The notes under the pieces: generated by a model | What the model was told of the DNA's origin: nothing | The model's input: the letters and a program-made list of their open reading frames with translations, nothing else | Database searches by the model: none | In this document: positions 17,290-25,943 of the stretch, in pieces | How positions within the stretch are numbered: the first letter of the stretch is position 1 | Layout: every line of letters begins with the position of its first letter | Origin: an uncultured delta proteobacterium | GTDB lineage: Bacteria > Desulfobacterota > WTBG01 > CAIYCZ01 > CAIRTM01 | DNA: 37,505 nt | NCBI GenBank assembly: GCA_903911225.1 | Contig: CAIWCT010000157.1 | Coordinates: 1 to 37,505 of the forward strand | Direction of reading: 5' to 3' | Program-made: the position numbers and the translations under genes

Positions 17290-18567
17290 TTAATAGGTAT
17301 TTTGCAAATTGCCGACAGTAAATATATCCGAACGAACATCTATTGTAACCTCAGGTTTATAAAAATATTCCTGATCGCTTAAGCCGGCATGTGTTCGCTG
17401 AAACTCCGCAAATTGCGTGGCAACGATAAATGGCTTCAACTGACCGGTCTTTGTCGGCACGGGGCAGGTATTATTCATAAAACACTTCCAGAATTTACCA
17501 TTTGCATCAAAAATTTCAGTCCAGAGAATTATAGCGGTTTCAGGATCAAGATACCAGATTCTCTTGCTGTAAATATAGTTGGGGTCCTTGTTGACAACAT
17601 CAATCGCAATCGTATTGCAACGCTCCAGAGTAAGGCCGTTTGACAAAGCCTGCCCTGCGACACGTGTCGTAGCTTTCATGTCGGTGTGCCTGCTGCAGAG
17701 AAGGTCTTTTTTACCCTTGAGGGTATAATTGTTTCGGATCAGCTGGCCATCCCACAGGTATTCATCATCATAAATGATGTCCGAACCGTCAATAGAATCA
17801 GTTCGCTGTGCTGTCGACATTCTTCTGATACGTCTGAACTGGCTGTACCAGAGATATGCGTCATCCTCCTTTTTGGGATCGATATACCGGATGTTGAACA
17901 TGCGTGTATTCAAAAACTCGGGCGGCTTCAACATATTGAGGAAATATGCCCGATGCATTCCTTTGGGATTATCGGCCAATGCCGGCAAAGGCTCCTTTTC
18001 AGTACGGTGAATGAAAAAATACTCAGTGTACTCCTGATCCGCGAGTCTATCGTTTTTGGCTGTTGGGTTTATAGATGGGCTGTACCGCCGGTATTTGCAG
18101 GTATCTCCATGATTGTTGAACTCAAAATTATATGCTGCTTCAAACCCGTCTTTTGGCGTAGGAAACGGGCGCCCGGCTATTTCAGCATAGTTGGATATCG
18201 TTCCGTCGGGATTCTTTTTTACAGTTGAAGCATACTTTTTAGTTGCTTCGGAAAACCCCTTGGTCTCAGGAACAGGCTGATAAGCTACTACATTAAAGAA
18301 AAAACCTTCAGGAGGTGCGCCCCACTTCTCAGGCGCTTTTATCAGGCCCACATAGGATTCGGGAATAAAAGCCGCAACCTGATCGATGTTTGTTTTATCT
18401 ATCTTTTTTCCCACCCATGTCTTTTCCCATTCTTTGACTTTTGCCAGTTCATCAGGCGCGTACGCAGAACCAATTACTTCCTGGGCTCCTGCAAAGGCCG
18501 GTGCAAGAAAACACATGAGGGCTCCGAGCAGCCACAACCTAAACATCAGACACCATCCTTTTCTCAT
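17290..18567 (-). CDS. DUF1329 family periplasmic/outer-membrane-associated protein
   Basis: The 425-residue protein has a clear signal peptide (WLWL-type hydrophobic core, cleavage near residue 26-28). The body resembles the DUF1329 family: GRPFPTPKDGFEAAYNFE early on, and later KRIWYLDPETAIILWTEIFDANGKFWK. From memory, DUF1329 belongs to the LolA/LolB-like fold group, which binds lipid chains, so a role in carrying a hydrophobic substrate between the membranes is plausible but unproven. The ATG at 18567 has AGGAG at good distance. An internal start at M8 would still leave a signal peptide. The gene is last in the YCF48-RND-DUF1302-DUF1329 series, 54 bp after DUF1302, and is followed by a strong terminator. 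Confidence 0.85.
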   Translation of the reverse strand: MRKGWCLMFRLWLLGALMCFLAPAFAGAQEVIGSAYAPDELAKVKEWEKTWVGKKIDKTNIDQVAAFIPESYVGLIKAPEKWGAPPEGFFFNVVAYQPVPETKGFSEATKKYASTVKKNPDGTISNYAEIAGRPFPTPKDGFEAAYNFEFNNHGDTCKYRRYSPSINPTAKNDRLADQEYTEYFFIHRTEKEPLPALADNPKGMHRAYFLNMLKPPEFLNTRMFNIRYIDPKKEDDAYLWYSQFRRIRRMSTAQRTDSIDGSDIIYDDEYLWDGQLIRNNYTLKGKKDLLCSRHTDMKATTRVAGQALSNGLTLERCNTIAIDVVNKDPNYIYSKRIWYLDPETAIILWTEIFDANGKFWKCFMNNTCPVPTKTGQLKPFIVATQFAEFQRTHAGLSDQEYFYKPEVTIDVRSDIFTVGNLQNTY

Positions 18568-18621
18568 TGTGATTCTCCTTCCTGTAAGTTTAGACTTATG
18601 TTCACACTAACAATCTACAAA

Positions 18622-20202
18622 TTAAAACTCATAGCGCATGCGGAAGAGAATGCTGTCCTTATGGGCGTATCCATCTCCAACATACTCATTATTAGAACCG
18701 CCATACAGCGCAGCGCCTATGTCGGTTCTCCAGTGCTCGCCAGGCCACGTATAGGTAAAGCAGGGAACTATAAACCATTTCTTAATCATGGGGTAGTAAC
18801 TGCTATTAAAGGTAAACGTCCAGCTGGCATTAAACATCTGCTGCATCATAAACAACGACAAAGACTGTGCATTAGGATCGCCCTGGCGATGATTACGGTC
18901 GTTGATAACGATATCAGAATTCATATTGAATACATGTTCGATAAAATACGTGAGGGTCAATTCGAAAAATTTTCCTGTTCCAATAGTCGGGGTAAACCAG
19001 GGAATATTATATTTGTCACTGTAACTCATAGCAGTGCCGAGAATATCCTGCCTGGTCACACCGGTTAAGCTTGAGTTGGATCCCTTTACACCCGTATTGA
19101 AAGGACTATCCTTCTCGAAAAACCACTCAAGCCGCCATACTGAATCATGCAATGGTTCGATAACAGTCTGGGCTGTGCCGCCAAATGTCTGAAATCTCTT
19201 GAAGCTGAAAGCTTTGCCTCCATCCCAGTACTTTGCATGAACAGTATCTGAGCCTGTAATTGTGGCCAGTACGGCGGCGGGAAATGCATAATTTGTGCCG
19301 TATTTAGTTGCGTTGTGAACCCGTGCTGTCGGGCCGTCGCTTCGTGCATTCCAGTACAGCAGTGACCAGTCGATATCGTATGTATACCCCTGCACTCTGA
19401 AACCGAGTTCCCAGTTGTCGGCGTCCCACCCTGTGGGCGCGTCTGCATTCCATTTCTGCTGCTGCCAGTGATAAATGCCGGGGCTATCGATTGTTGGGCC
19501 GAAAGCATTTTTAGCATGGCCAGGACCCCAGTGGGTGCCCTCATAGGGAAGCAAAAGATTTTTATAATAGCCGGGATTTATGATATTTTGAAAAATAAGA
19601 TTGCCGGGCAGCGTCGACCGATAGGTGGTATTGATCATCCAGAGACCCTGTTTAATTTCTTCCCAGTTATCAACACCCGGTACGCCTCTGCGCAGGTCAA
19701 GAGGGTTTACAACATCAGCAACACGGGAAGTATCAAGTTGCCCCCAAATAATAATCTGTTTCCCGACGCGCACATCCCAGGGGCCTTTTGTAAAAGAAAG
19801 GTAGGATTCCGTTAATAATTCCTCACCATGGGTCGGATGCTCATATCTGGCCCTATCATTGTGCGCAAGAATATCATTTGCTCTGTCATCAAAATACGAA
19901 CTTTGCTCCCACCAGTATCTCAGGCCGTTGAACCATGTGATGTTCATATCGGGGGAATCAGTAATCTTGTAGATTGATTCAAAATAAAACGATGCTAATG
20001 CTAAATCAACTCTTGAATTATGATCCCCTGATTCACCGGGCTCCCAGCTTGTGCGATAAAAAACAGTTTCTTTTGCAAAGCCGCTGATCTCTAGTTTGCC
20101 GTCATAGTACTGGGATGACGCCTGCGCCGGCTTGCCAGCGCACAGCATAATGCATGCGCATACTGCAAACGAAAAAAATGCTGCTACAAGTCTTTTCCTC
20201 AT
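18622..20202 (-). CDS. DUF1302 family outer-membrane beta-barrel-like protein
   Basis: The 526-residue protein has a signal peptide ending KPAQA (cleavage near residue 28). The mature part alternates polar and aromatic residues as in outer-membrane barrels and ends in RMRYEF; a C-terminal Phe is typical for Bam-inserted barrels. Motifs such as ESYLSFTKGPWDVRVGKQIIIWGQ and ADVVNPLDLRRG match the DUF1302 family, which commonly sits beside DUF1329. A role as channel or receptor for a hydrophobic compound is inferred. GGAGGG lies at good distance before the ATG. The 252-bp gap to the RND gene upstream may contain a secondary promoter. Confidence 0.87.
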   Translation of the reverse strand: MRKRLVAAFFSFAVCACIMLCAGKPAQASSQYYDGKLEISGFAKETVFYRTSWEPGESGDHNSRVDLALASFYFESIYKITDSPDMNITWFNGLRYWWEQSSYFDDRANDILAHNDRARYEHPTHGEELLTESYLSFTKGPWDVRVGKQIIIWGQLDTSRVADVVNPLDLRRGVPGVDNWEEIKQGLWMINTTYRSTLPGNLIFQNIINPGYYKNLLLPYEGTHWGPGHAKNAFGPTIDSPGIYHWQQQKWNADAPTGWDADNWELGFRVQGYTYDIDWSLLYWNARSDGPTARVHNATKYGTNYAFPAAVLATITGSDTVHAKYWDGGKAFSFKRFQTFGGTAQTVIEPLHDSVWRLEWFFEKDSPFNTGVKGSNSSLTGVTRQDILGTAMSYSDKYNIPWFTPTIGTGKFFELTLTYFIEHVFNMNSDIVINDRNHRQGDPNAQSLSLFMMQQMFNASWTFTFNSSYYPMIKKWFIVPCFTYTWPGEHWRTDIGAALYGGSNNEYVGDGYAHKDSILFRMRYEF

Positions 20203-20454
20203 GTTCCCTCCTTTTTCGAAAAATTAATCTTACTAAGTATTATTTTTTCGTAAAATATTTTAGGAAAAATAACACATCAAAAAAAGAAATTCAATGTTTA
20301 TCTAAGGCTGTTTACATAAAAAGTATGAAATAAATTTTCTCTAAATCACTCCTGTTTAAGACTGACAATAAGCACCTTTTATCGCGTAAAGCCTTCTGAT
20401 TGCTCTAAGGGGCTTTTCAACAATCAAACAAATATATTCATCCTGAAATCACAA

Positions 20455-22938
20455 TTATCTCTTATCAGTAGCGCGACCTATGCCTGCCGGTTTAAAAAGA
20501 GCTATGCAGGCAGGGATTACGTAAATCGTGCCCAGCATTGCGCACAGCGACATTATAAGAACAATATTGCAAGTAACCGAATACGGCATAAAATGCGGTA
20601 GCGCAAACGGCACCAGAACATAAATAAATCCGACAAGTATGCTCATGGCAATATAGTAGGAAACCTTCCCTGAAACGGCCATAGCATCCGCTATGGCCTG
20701 CTCCAATGATTTACTGGTTGAATAGCTCACGGCAATGCGGTTCAGCATATACAGTACGCCTGCAGCATAAAGGCTGTAGCCGATCATAATATACGGTAAC
20801 GTCTCTACCGTAATGGGAGCTGTATTGGGCTTTGAGGTATACATGAAAGATATGCCTGCAACAAAAAGCAACGGCAGTAAGGAAATTAAACCGATTGTCA
20901 GAGAGCCGAACCGAACTGCTGTAACGGCAACGACTGCGATTGAAGCAAAAATAAAGGTCCAGAATAAATACAGGCGCACACAATCGTTCACATCCGCCTG
21001 AATGCCCACAGGACCGGCTCCGATGCGGTAAACAATATGTGGAAACTTATCAACTTGCGGCTTTTCGGGAAGCATCGGCTCCTGCTTAAAAAACATGCCG
21101 TCAAAGGAGCGCATAAGCTTGTCGGGATACTGCTTATCGCTGAGCTTAATACCGAATGGCGATTGCTGGGTTATATATTCGCGAACTCTCTGCATGACCG
21201 GCTTAATCACGCTCTCGGTTTTATCGCGGCAATAGATATACATGCACATTGCTTTTTGGTCGGTATCGATAAATTTATCCATTGCGCCGGGGGCCGCCAT
21301 AGTTACGATATTCACATAAAACATCTTAAGATGGTCATCAATCGTTGGTACAAATGACCAGTTGGGGTCGTTTTCATGAGTAGCTCGGGAACGACCGGGC
21401 ATTGAGGCTAGCATAGACACAGGTGCGACGACAACAGGCCCCATTTTGGGGTCCATGGGTGTGCGGCCAAGATACCTGCAGAACTCAATGGAATCGCGCA
21501 ACAGAGCCGGATTGTTGTTTATAGCAGAAGGCTCATCACCTTCAGCAATAATAAGCAGCGGCACAAGCAACGGCATTGAAAATGAAATACGAAAAGCATC
21601 CATATTGTACCGATGCCACGGCAGAAGCATTGATGATCCAGGCAGGGCATTTCCATAGGATATCTTACTCATAGATGCAAAGCCCATGACAATGGCAAGA
21701 AGGGTAATCAGCAGAACAGCATATTTGCCCCAGCCGCAGACCCAGCGGGCCGTGCGATGCATGAGCTTAACTTCAGCCGGCTTCTTTGCCGGAACAGGAA
21801 GATAGGTAAGCAGTGCAGGTACAAATCCAATGGTAATTATAAAGGAGGCAAATGCCCAAAAAATACCGGAAAAAAATAACGGGCGCAGGGCAGAAATCGG
21901 CGCCAGCGTTACCAGCATCAAGCAAATACCGGCAATGAGCATTGCAGAAGCGCATGGACCATACAGTTCGACAATCGTTGATTTTGCAGCCTTAATCGGA
22001 TCAGTTCCGCCAGCACGCTCAACTGAAAAACGTTTAATAAAAAACACCGCATTGACAACGGCTATTAGCGATATAAATACTGGCACCCCGAATAGCGCTG
22101 GATCAAGGTTATATCTAAACAGCCCGAGGAAGCCAAGGCCCCAGACAGCGCTGATAACACCTGCCAGCATGGCTATTATAGCGCCAGCCAGAGATCGCAG
22201 AGACAGAAACAGTATTATCGTGATCAGTAGTGCCGATAGTGCAATCATAATGAGCACGTTCGGGATCATGCTTTTTATGTAGCCTTTTTCCATTGGAAGG
22301 CAGTTTATGAGAACAGAGATGTTTTTATTTTCATATTTTCTGCGCAGTTCCTGCAGTTTTGTAGAAATATCATCATAATCTGTCTTACCGTCAAGAAAAT
22401 CAGCCATCAGGATGGTTGTTTTGCTGTCAAAAGAAACAAGTACAGGATAGGCAATTCCCTGATATACGGTCATGCGAAGCAGATCAAGCTCAGCCTGGGT
22501 CTTGGGGACATCCGGAAACATGACGGACCGCATATTCATCCCGGCGGATGTTACCGAAAAGTCTTTCAGCTTGGCGCTGGCAAGAGAAAACATTTTATTG
22601 CGGTCGATGCCAGGAAATTTCTCCTGGTTCAGGAGGTCCGTATCAATGTTTTTTAAAGTCTGCAGAGTTTCATAATTAAAAATATCATCATATTGGCCGC
22701 CATCAGCTTTATCTCGAACCTGCAGTACGATATACAGCAGATTGGTGCCTCCGAATTTTTTGCGTAGTTCATCGTTAAGTTTGATATTGGGATAGCCTTC
22801 AGGCAACAGGCCGGAATCCATGGATTTAAAATTTAAACCCGAAACTGCGGCAATGAGAAAAATAACCGACAAAGCAAGAAATGCGACAATTACCTGTAAA
22901 CGTTTTTCTATAATAAAATTCGCAAGACGATTTTTCAT
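20455..22938 (-). CDS. RND/MMPL superfamily transporter (HpnN-like exporter class)
   Basis: The 827-residue inner-membrane protein has the duplicated RND layout. TM1 is at about 13-34, followed by a first periplasmic domain and a TM block at about 225-380 with short loops. TM7 is near 404-421, then come a second periplasmic domain (about 425-660) and a final TM block (about 665-815). The size fits the lipid-exporting MMPL/HpnN branch rather than the ~1040-residue drug pumps (AcrB). Such pumps use the proton gradient to move lipids or other hydrophobic molecules out of the inner membrane. It starts 29 bp after the YCF48 gene and is followed by DUF1302 and DUF1329 genes, suggesting one trans-envelope pathway. 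The substrate is unknown; the prenyl-reductase-like neighbour hints at a terpenoid lipid. Confidence 0.88.
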   Translation of the reverse strand: MKNRLANFIIEKRLQVIVAFLALSVIFLIAAVSGLNFKSMDSGLLPEGYPNIKLNDELRKKFGGTNLLYIVLQVRDKADGGQYDDIFNYETLQTLKNIDTDLLNQEKFPGIDRNKMFSLASAKLKDFSVTSAGMNMRSVMFPDVPKTQAELDLLRMTVYQGIAYPVLVSFDSKTTILMADFLDGKTDYDDISTKLQELRRKYENKNISVLINCLPMEKGYIKSMIPNVLIMIALSALLITIILFLSLRSLAGAIIAMLAGVISAVWGLGFLGLFRYNLDPALFGVPVFISLIAVVNAVFFIKRFSVERAGGTDPIKAAKSTIVELYGPCASAMLIAGICLMLVTLAPISALRPLFFSGIFWAFASFIITIGFVPALLTYLPVPAKKPAEVKLMHRTARWVCGWGKYAVLLITLLAIVMGFASMSKISYGNALPGSSMLLPWHRYNMDAFRISFSMPLLVPLLIIAEGDEPSAINNNPALLRDSIEFCRYLGRTPMDPKMGPVVVAPVSMLASMPGRSRATHENDPNWSFVPTIDDHLKMFYVNIVTMAAPGAMDKFIDTDQKAMCMYIYCRDKTESVIKPVMQRVREYITQQSPFGIKLSDKQYPDKLMRSFDGMFFKQEPMLPEKPQVDKFPHIVYRIGAGPVGIQADVNDCVRLYLFWTFIFASIAVVAVTAVRFGSLTIGLISLLPLLFVAGISFMYTSKPNTAPITVETLPYIMIGYSLYAAGVLYMLNRIAVSYSTSKSLEQAIADAMAVSGKVSYYIAMSILVGFIYVLVPFALPHFMPYSVTCNIVLIMSLCAMLGTIYVIPACIALFKPAGIGRATDKR

Positions 22939-22967
22939 GGTGCTAAACCCCTTTCTGAAAATGAAAT

Positions 22968-24110
22968 TTATTCATACTGAGCAGGATAGAGTTTCCGCCA
23001 TAAAGATGCAAACAGTGTAAATGGCTTAAAAATTTTATCAGTGATTTCCTTGGCAACCGGAAAATCCTTAACCGTATAATACATTCCGGCCCGAAAATCC
23101 CAGGTCTTGCCGCCGTCCTTGGTGGAAACGACAGTGTCGCTGGCGCCGACTGCCCACCCTTTGTCAGGGCTGGTGAAAGCGACATCGCGGAGCCAGGTAC
23201 CCGTTTTTATTGCGTCTTGATGCAGCTTCCATGTTTTGCCGACGTCGCTGGAAACAAACAGCGCTCCCCTGTCGCCGACAGCCCAGCCTTTGTCGCCCAT
23301 TAAAAATAGGCTATAGACACCAAGGTTGCCTTCTGCAGTGTAAGACTCCCATGTTGCGCCGCCGTCAGCAGTGCGTAAAAACAGGGAGTCGATGCCGCAG
23401 ACAACGATAGTATTTTTATCCTTCACGGCAATCCCGTACAGCGACTGGCGGGGTCTCTCAATTTCTTCGTCTATGGTCGCGCGCTCAAAAATTTTGGGGA
23501 CCATTGGTTTCCAGGTTTTGCCGCCATCAATTGTTCTCAGCATTGTGCCGGTTTCACCTACGATCAGGCCATTGTTCTCATCGACAAACGCAACATTATT
23601 AAGGGCCTTATCCTGTTGCTCACCCTGTGCTGTCCAGGTTTTTCCGCCGTCATCTGTGTGAATGATGATTCCGGCTTCACCTACTGCCCAACCCTTTTTG
23701 TCGTTGACAAAACAAATACCAAATAAATTTTTATCCGTGTTGGTTTTCTGTTTCCCCCACGATTCACCGCCATCGGTAGTATGCAGAACGATTCCGCTTA
23801 TGCCGGCAACCCAGCCCGTTTTGGCATTCAGAAACACGCCATCGATAAGAAGGCTGTTTACGCCTGATTTTTGCGCATTCCAGGTTTCCCCTCCATCTGA
23901 TGAATGAAAGATTACGCCATAATTTCCGACAAACCAGATATTTTTGTCATCAGGAGCAATAACGCCATGTAAATTCTCTTTTGTAATCGATCTCACTTTC
24001 GGTTCAGGTTTGGCTGCTTCCTGTTCAGCGGCAATTGACCAGTTGCTGATAAAAATCCCTGCACAGCACATCACTGCAAATAAAAATCCAAGTTTCACTA
24101 GCTTCTTCAT
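22968..24110 (-). CDS. YCF48-like beta-propeller (BNR-repeat) exported protein
   Basis: The 380-residue protein has a signal peptide (cleavage near residue 28) and seven evenly spaced DGG-T-W motifs: SSDGGETW (70), TTDGGESW (111), TDDGGKTW (152), TIDGGKTW (193), TADGGATW (247), SSDVGKTW (287) and TKDGGKTW (330). Each follows a GWAVG-like strand. This is the YCF48/HCF136 seven-bladed propeller, known in plants and cyanobacteria as an assembly factor for photosystem II. In non-photosynthetic bacteria it often accompanies RND, DUF1302 and DUF1329 genes and is presumably a periplasmic scaffold. It is first in the minus-strand operon, with AAGGAGAAGG before the ATG. Its C-terminal blade shares a motif with the flavodoxin-like protein across the divergent intergenic region. 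Confidence 0.9.
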   Translation of the reverse strand: MKKLVKLGFLFAVMCCAGIFISNWSIAAEQEAAKPEPKVRSITKENLHGVIAPDDKNIWFVGNYGVIFHSSDGGETWNAQKSGVNSLLIDGVFLNAKTGWVAGISGIVLHTTDGGESWGKQKTNTDKNLFGICFVNDKKGWAVGEAGIIIHTDDGGKTWTAQGEQQDKALNNVAFVDENNGLIVGETGTMLRTIDGGKTWKPMVPKIFERATIDEEIERPRQSLYGIAVKDKNTIVVCGIDSLFLRTADGGATWESYTAEGNLGVYSLFLMGDKGWAVGDRGALFVSSDVGKTWKLHQDAIKTGTWLRDVAFTSPDKGWAVGASDTVVSTKDGGKTWDFRAGMYYTVKDFPVAKEITDKIFKPFTLFASLWRKLYPAQYE

Positions 24111-24183
24111 CCATCCTTCTCCTTTTATATAAATTGTAATTAGATGAACCCACAGCTAACTTTACAGAGGGTACTCACTGCTT

Positions 24184-24201
24184 TAGTTTTTTTAAAAACT
24201 A
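24184..24201. repeat. AT-rich inverted repeat in the divergent intergenic region
   Basis: TAGTTTTT, a two-base TT centre and AAAAACTA form a perfect 8-bp inverted repeat between the YCF48 gene and the divergent flavoprotein gene. It could be an operator for either side. The sequence is low in complexity, so function is uncertain. The 353-bp region (24111-24463) otherwise holds the promoter at 24347-24375 and no gene. Confidence 0.3.
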
Positions 24202-24346
24202 GCATGACTGGATTGACTTACAAGGATATATGATTGCTCTGGTTTTAGGCATGAAAACCAAAAAAATAAGGGGTGTAAAAAAAAAGGCTCTCTCAATGTA
24301 AGGCCTGTTCTCTTAGGTATATACAATATTTGCAGACAAAATTTTC

Positions 24347-24375
24347 TTGACAGAAAGTGGGTCATAGTTTATCTG
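24347..24375 (+). promoter_or_regulatory. Sigma70-type promoter of the FAD-dependent reductase gene
   Basis: A consensus TTGACA (24347-24352) is followed after exactly 17 bp by TATCTG (24370-24375). Transcription would start near 24382, leaving an 80-base leader before the GTG start codon. Confidence 0.65.
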
Positions 24376-24452
24376 TTTAGGGAAGTAAGTCAAGCAAAAA
24401 TTAGATCGTATAAAGTTCTAAAAAAATTTAAAACATTAACAAGAGCCAAACT

Positions 24453-24458
24453 AGGAGG
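24453..24458 (+). promoter_or_regulatory. Ribosome-binding site fixing a GTG start
   Basis: AGGAGG ends five bases before the GTG at 24464. It decides the start of the FAD-dependent reductase, which has no upstream ATG in frame nearby. Confidence 0.8.
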
Positions 24459-24463
24459 AAACA

Positions 24464-25825
24464 GTGAAAAGTGCATATGATCTCATCGTTATCGGAGCCG
24501 GGCCTGCTGGACTGACCGCTGCAAAAATCGCAGCTGAAAACGGTCTTTCGGTTGCTCTTCTGGAAAGAAAAAATTCAGTAGAAGAAATCCTCAGAATGTG
24601 CGGCATGATGGTTGTGTCACTTTCGGGATCATATATGGGTGAAAGGGTAGTTTTGAATGAAGAAGCCGGACTTCTGTGTTTTCCGAACAACGGCTTCAGC
24701 GTAAAATATGACGGCCCCACCAAAGATTTCTTTACCTGGCAAATGTATTCGCCCAATGGAGAAATGTTCAGGTTTGGTGATTATGCAGCCAATCTCGCCA
24801 AAGGCAAAGCAGGTCGTGCAAGCGCCGTGTATGATAAAAGCTGGTTTCTTGCTGGACTTCTTGGGGAATGCAAAAAGCTCGGCGTTCAGGTTTTCACGGG
24901 AGAAAATGTTATCGACGTACGCAAAAAGGCTGAAGGGGTTGAGGTCCAGACCGCAAGCGGCAAACACTTCAGTGGCGCATTTGCAATTGCCGCTGATGGC
25001 CGTAATTCCCGAGTCGCCCGCGTCATGGGCATGAATAAAAACCGCGGCTTCTACGGCTCCGTCACCTCAATCGGCTATGAAATGACCAATCTTAATCTTC
25101 CGGAACCCTATGCCCTGCATATGCCCCTTGTGCAGAGCGGGGACCCGCCCATGCTCGGCTTTGTCTGCCCCAGGGCATGGAACAATGAAGGAGAGGACAC
25201 CTGGCTGGTCATGATAACCAATGTCGATCCCAACATCGATCACGAAAGCCTTTTAGAGATGTTTACCAAGAAAAGCCGTTTTGCACCCTGGTTTAAAAAC
25301 GCCAAAATGATTCGCAAATGCGGCTGCGCCGGCAATATGTATTCACCTATTATTCATCCTTTTAAAGACAATGTTATTTTTGCTGGAGATTCAGGATGGT
25401 GCCAAGAGGCAGAAATGACCGGTGCGGTCATGAGCGGCTGGAAGGCAGGCAGCGCGGTAGTGCTGGCCATGTTAGAGGGCAAACTTAATCAGCAGGGCGT
25501 ACAATCATATCTTAACTGGTGGCGAACCGCACATCTTGAAAAGTGCGATCACAATATTTTCTTAAAGAATCTCTATATGCCGGTGCTGTGCAACGACAAG
25601 GAGATCGACTACATCTTCAGCAAGATTAATTTCGTGCTCCCGACCGTGCTTGATCCCTACGAAGTTCCTGAAAACATTGGTAAAGCTTTGATGAAGATTA
25701 TGCCCGACATCCAGAAAGAACGCCCCGAACTGATTAAAAAAATGGCCGGATTCAATGATCTTCCGCCAGAAGTCGTACTGAAAAATACCATTCGTTCAGG
25801 ATTCAATTGCAGCTTTACGACGTGA
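24464..25825 (+). CDS. Geranylgeranyl-reductase-like FAD-dependent oxidoreductase
   Basis: The 453-residue flavoprotein has an N-terminal Rossmann motif GAGPAG (11-16) with the ribose-binding ERK (34-36). IAADGRNSRVAR (175-186) and FAGDSGWCQEAEMTGAVMSGWKAG (306-329) are the DG and GD motifs of the FixC/geranylgeranyl reductase/PHBH group. Enzymes of this group reduce isoprenoid chains or hydroxylate aromatics. The C-terminal region and the missing monooxygenase signatures favour a prenyl-reductase-like role, but the substrate is not shown. It starts at GTG with AGGAGG five bases upstream, read here as Met. There is no signal peptide or TM segment, so it is cytoplasmic or peripheral. It is divergent from the YCF48-RND operon and carries its own promoter and terminator. 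It may make or modify the lipid that the pump exports. Confidence 0.85.
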   Translation: MKSAYDLIVIGAGPAGLTAAKIAAENGLSVALLERKNSVEEILRMCGMMVVSLSGSYMGERVVLNEEAGLLCFPNNGFSVKYDGPTKDFFTWQMYSPNGEMFRFGDYAANLAKGKAGRASAVYDKSWFLAGLLGECKKLGVQVFTGENVIDVRKKAEGVEVQTASGKHFSGAFAIAADGRNSRVARVMGMNKNRGFYGSVTSIGYEMTNLNLPEPYALHMPLVQSGDPPMLGFVCPRAWNNEGEDTWLVMITNVDPNIDHESLLEMFTKKSRFAPWFKNAKMIRKCGCAGNMYSPIIHPFKDNVIFAGDSGWCQEAEMTGAVMSGWKAGSAVVLAMLEGKLNQQGVQSYLNWWRTAHLEKCDHNIFLKNLYMPVLCNDKEIDYIFSKINFVLPTVLDPYEVPENIGKALMKIMPDIQKERPELIKKMAGFNDLPPEVVLKNTIRSGFNCSFTT

Positions 25826-25853
25826 TGAGCAGGCACTGCGGATAAACGTAACG

Positions 25854-25891
25854 AAGCGTTCGGACGGTTCCCCAAAGCCGGGCGAACGCTT
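25854..25891 (+). terminator. Intrinsic terminator after the FAD-dependent reductase gene
   Basis: AAGCGTTCG (25854-25862) pairs perfectly with CGAACGCTT (25883-25891). An inner CGG/CCG pair narrows the loop, and TTATTTTA follows. It lies 28 bp after the stop codon. Confidence 0.75.
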
Positions 25892-25943
25892 TTATTTTAC
25901 TTTGTGTAATGCAACTTAAAACAAAAGAAAAGGGAGTGAAACT

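Noticed and set aside
17686-18228. 180-residue open frame antisense to the DUF1329 gene
   Set aside because: Opposite a gene with a signal peptide, ribosome-binding site and terminator; no independent support.
20380-20425. AAAGCC/GGGCTTT hairpin between the RND and DUF1302 genes
   Set aside because: The short T-run is on the plus strand, opposite to transcription of both genes, so it is not an operon terminator; the stem is irregular.
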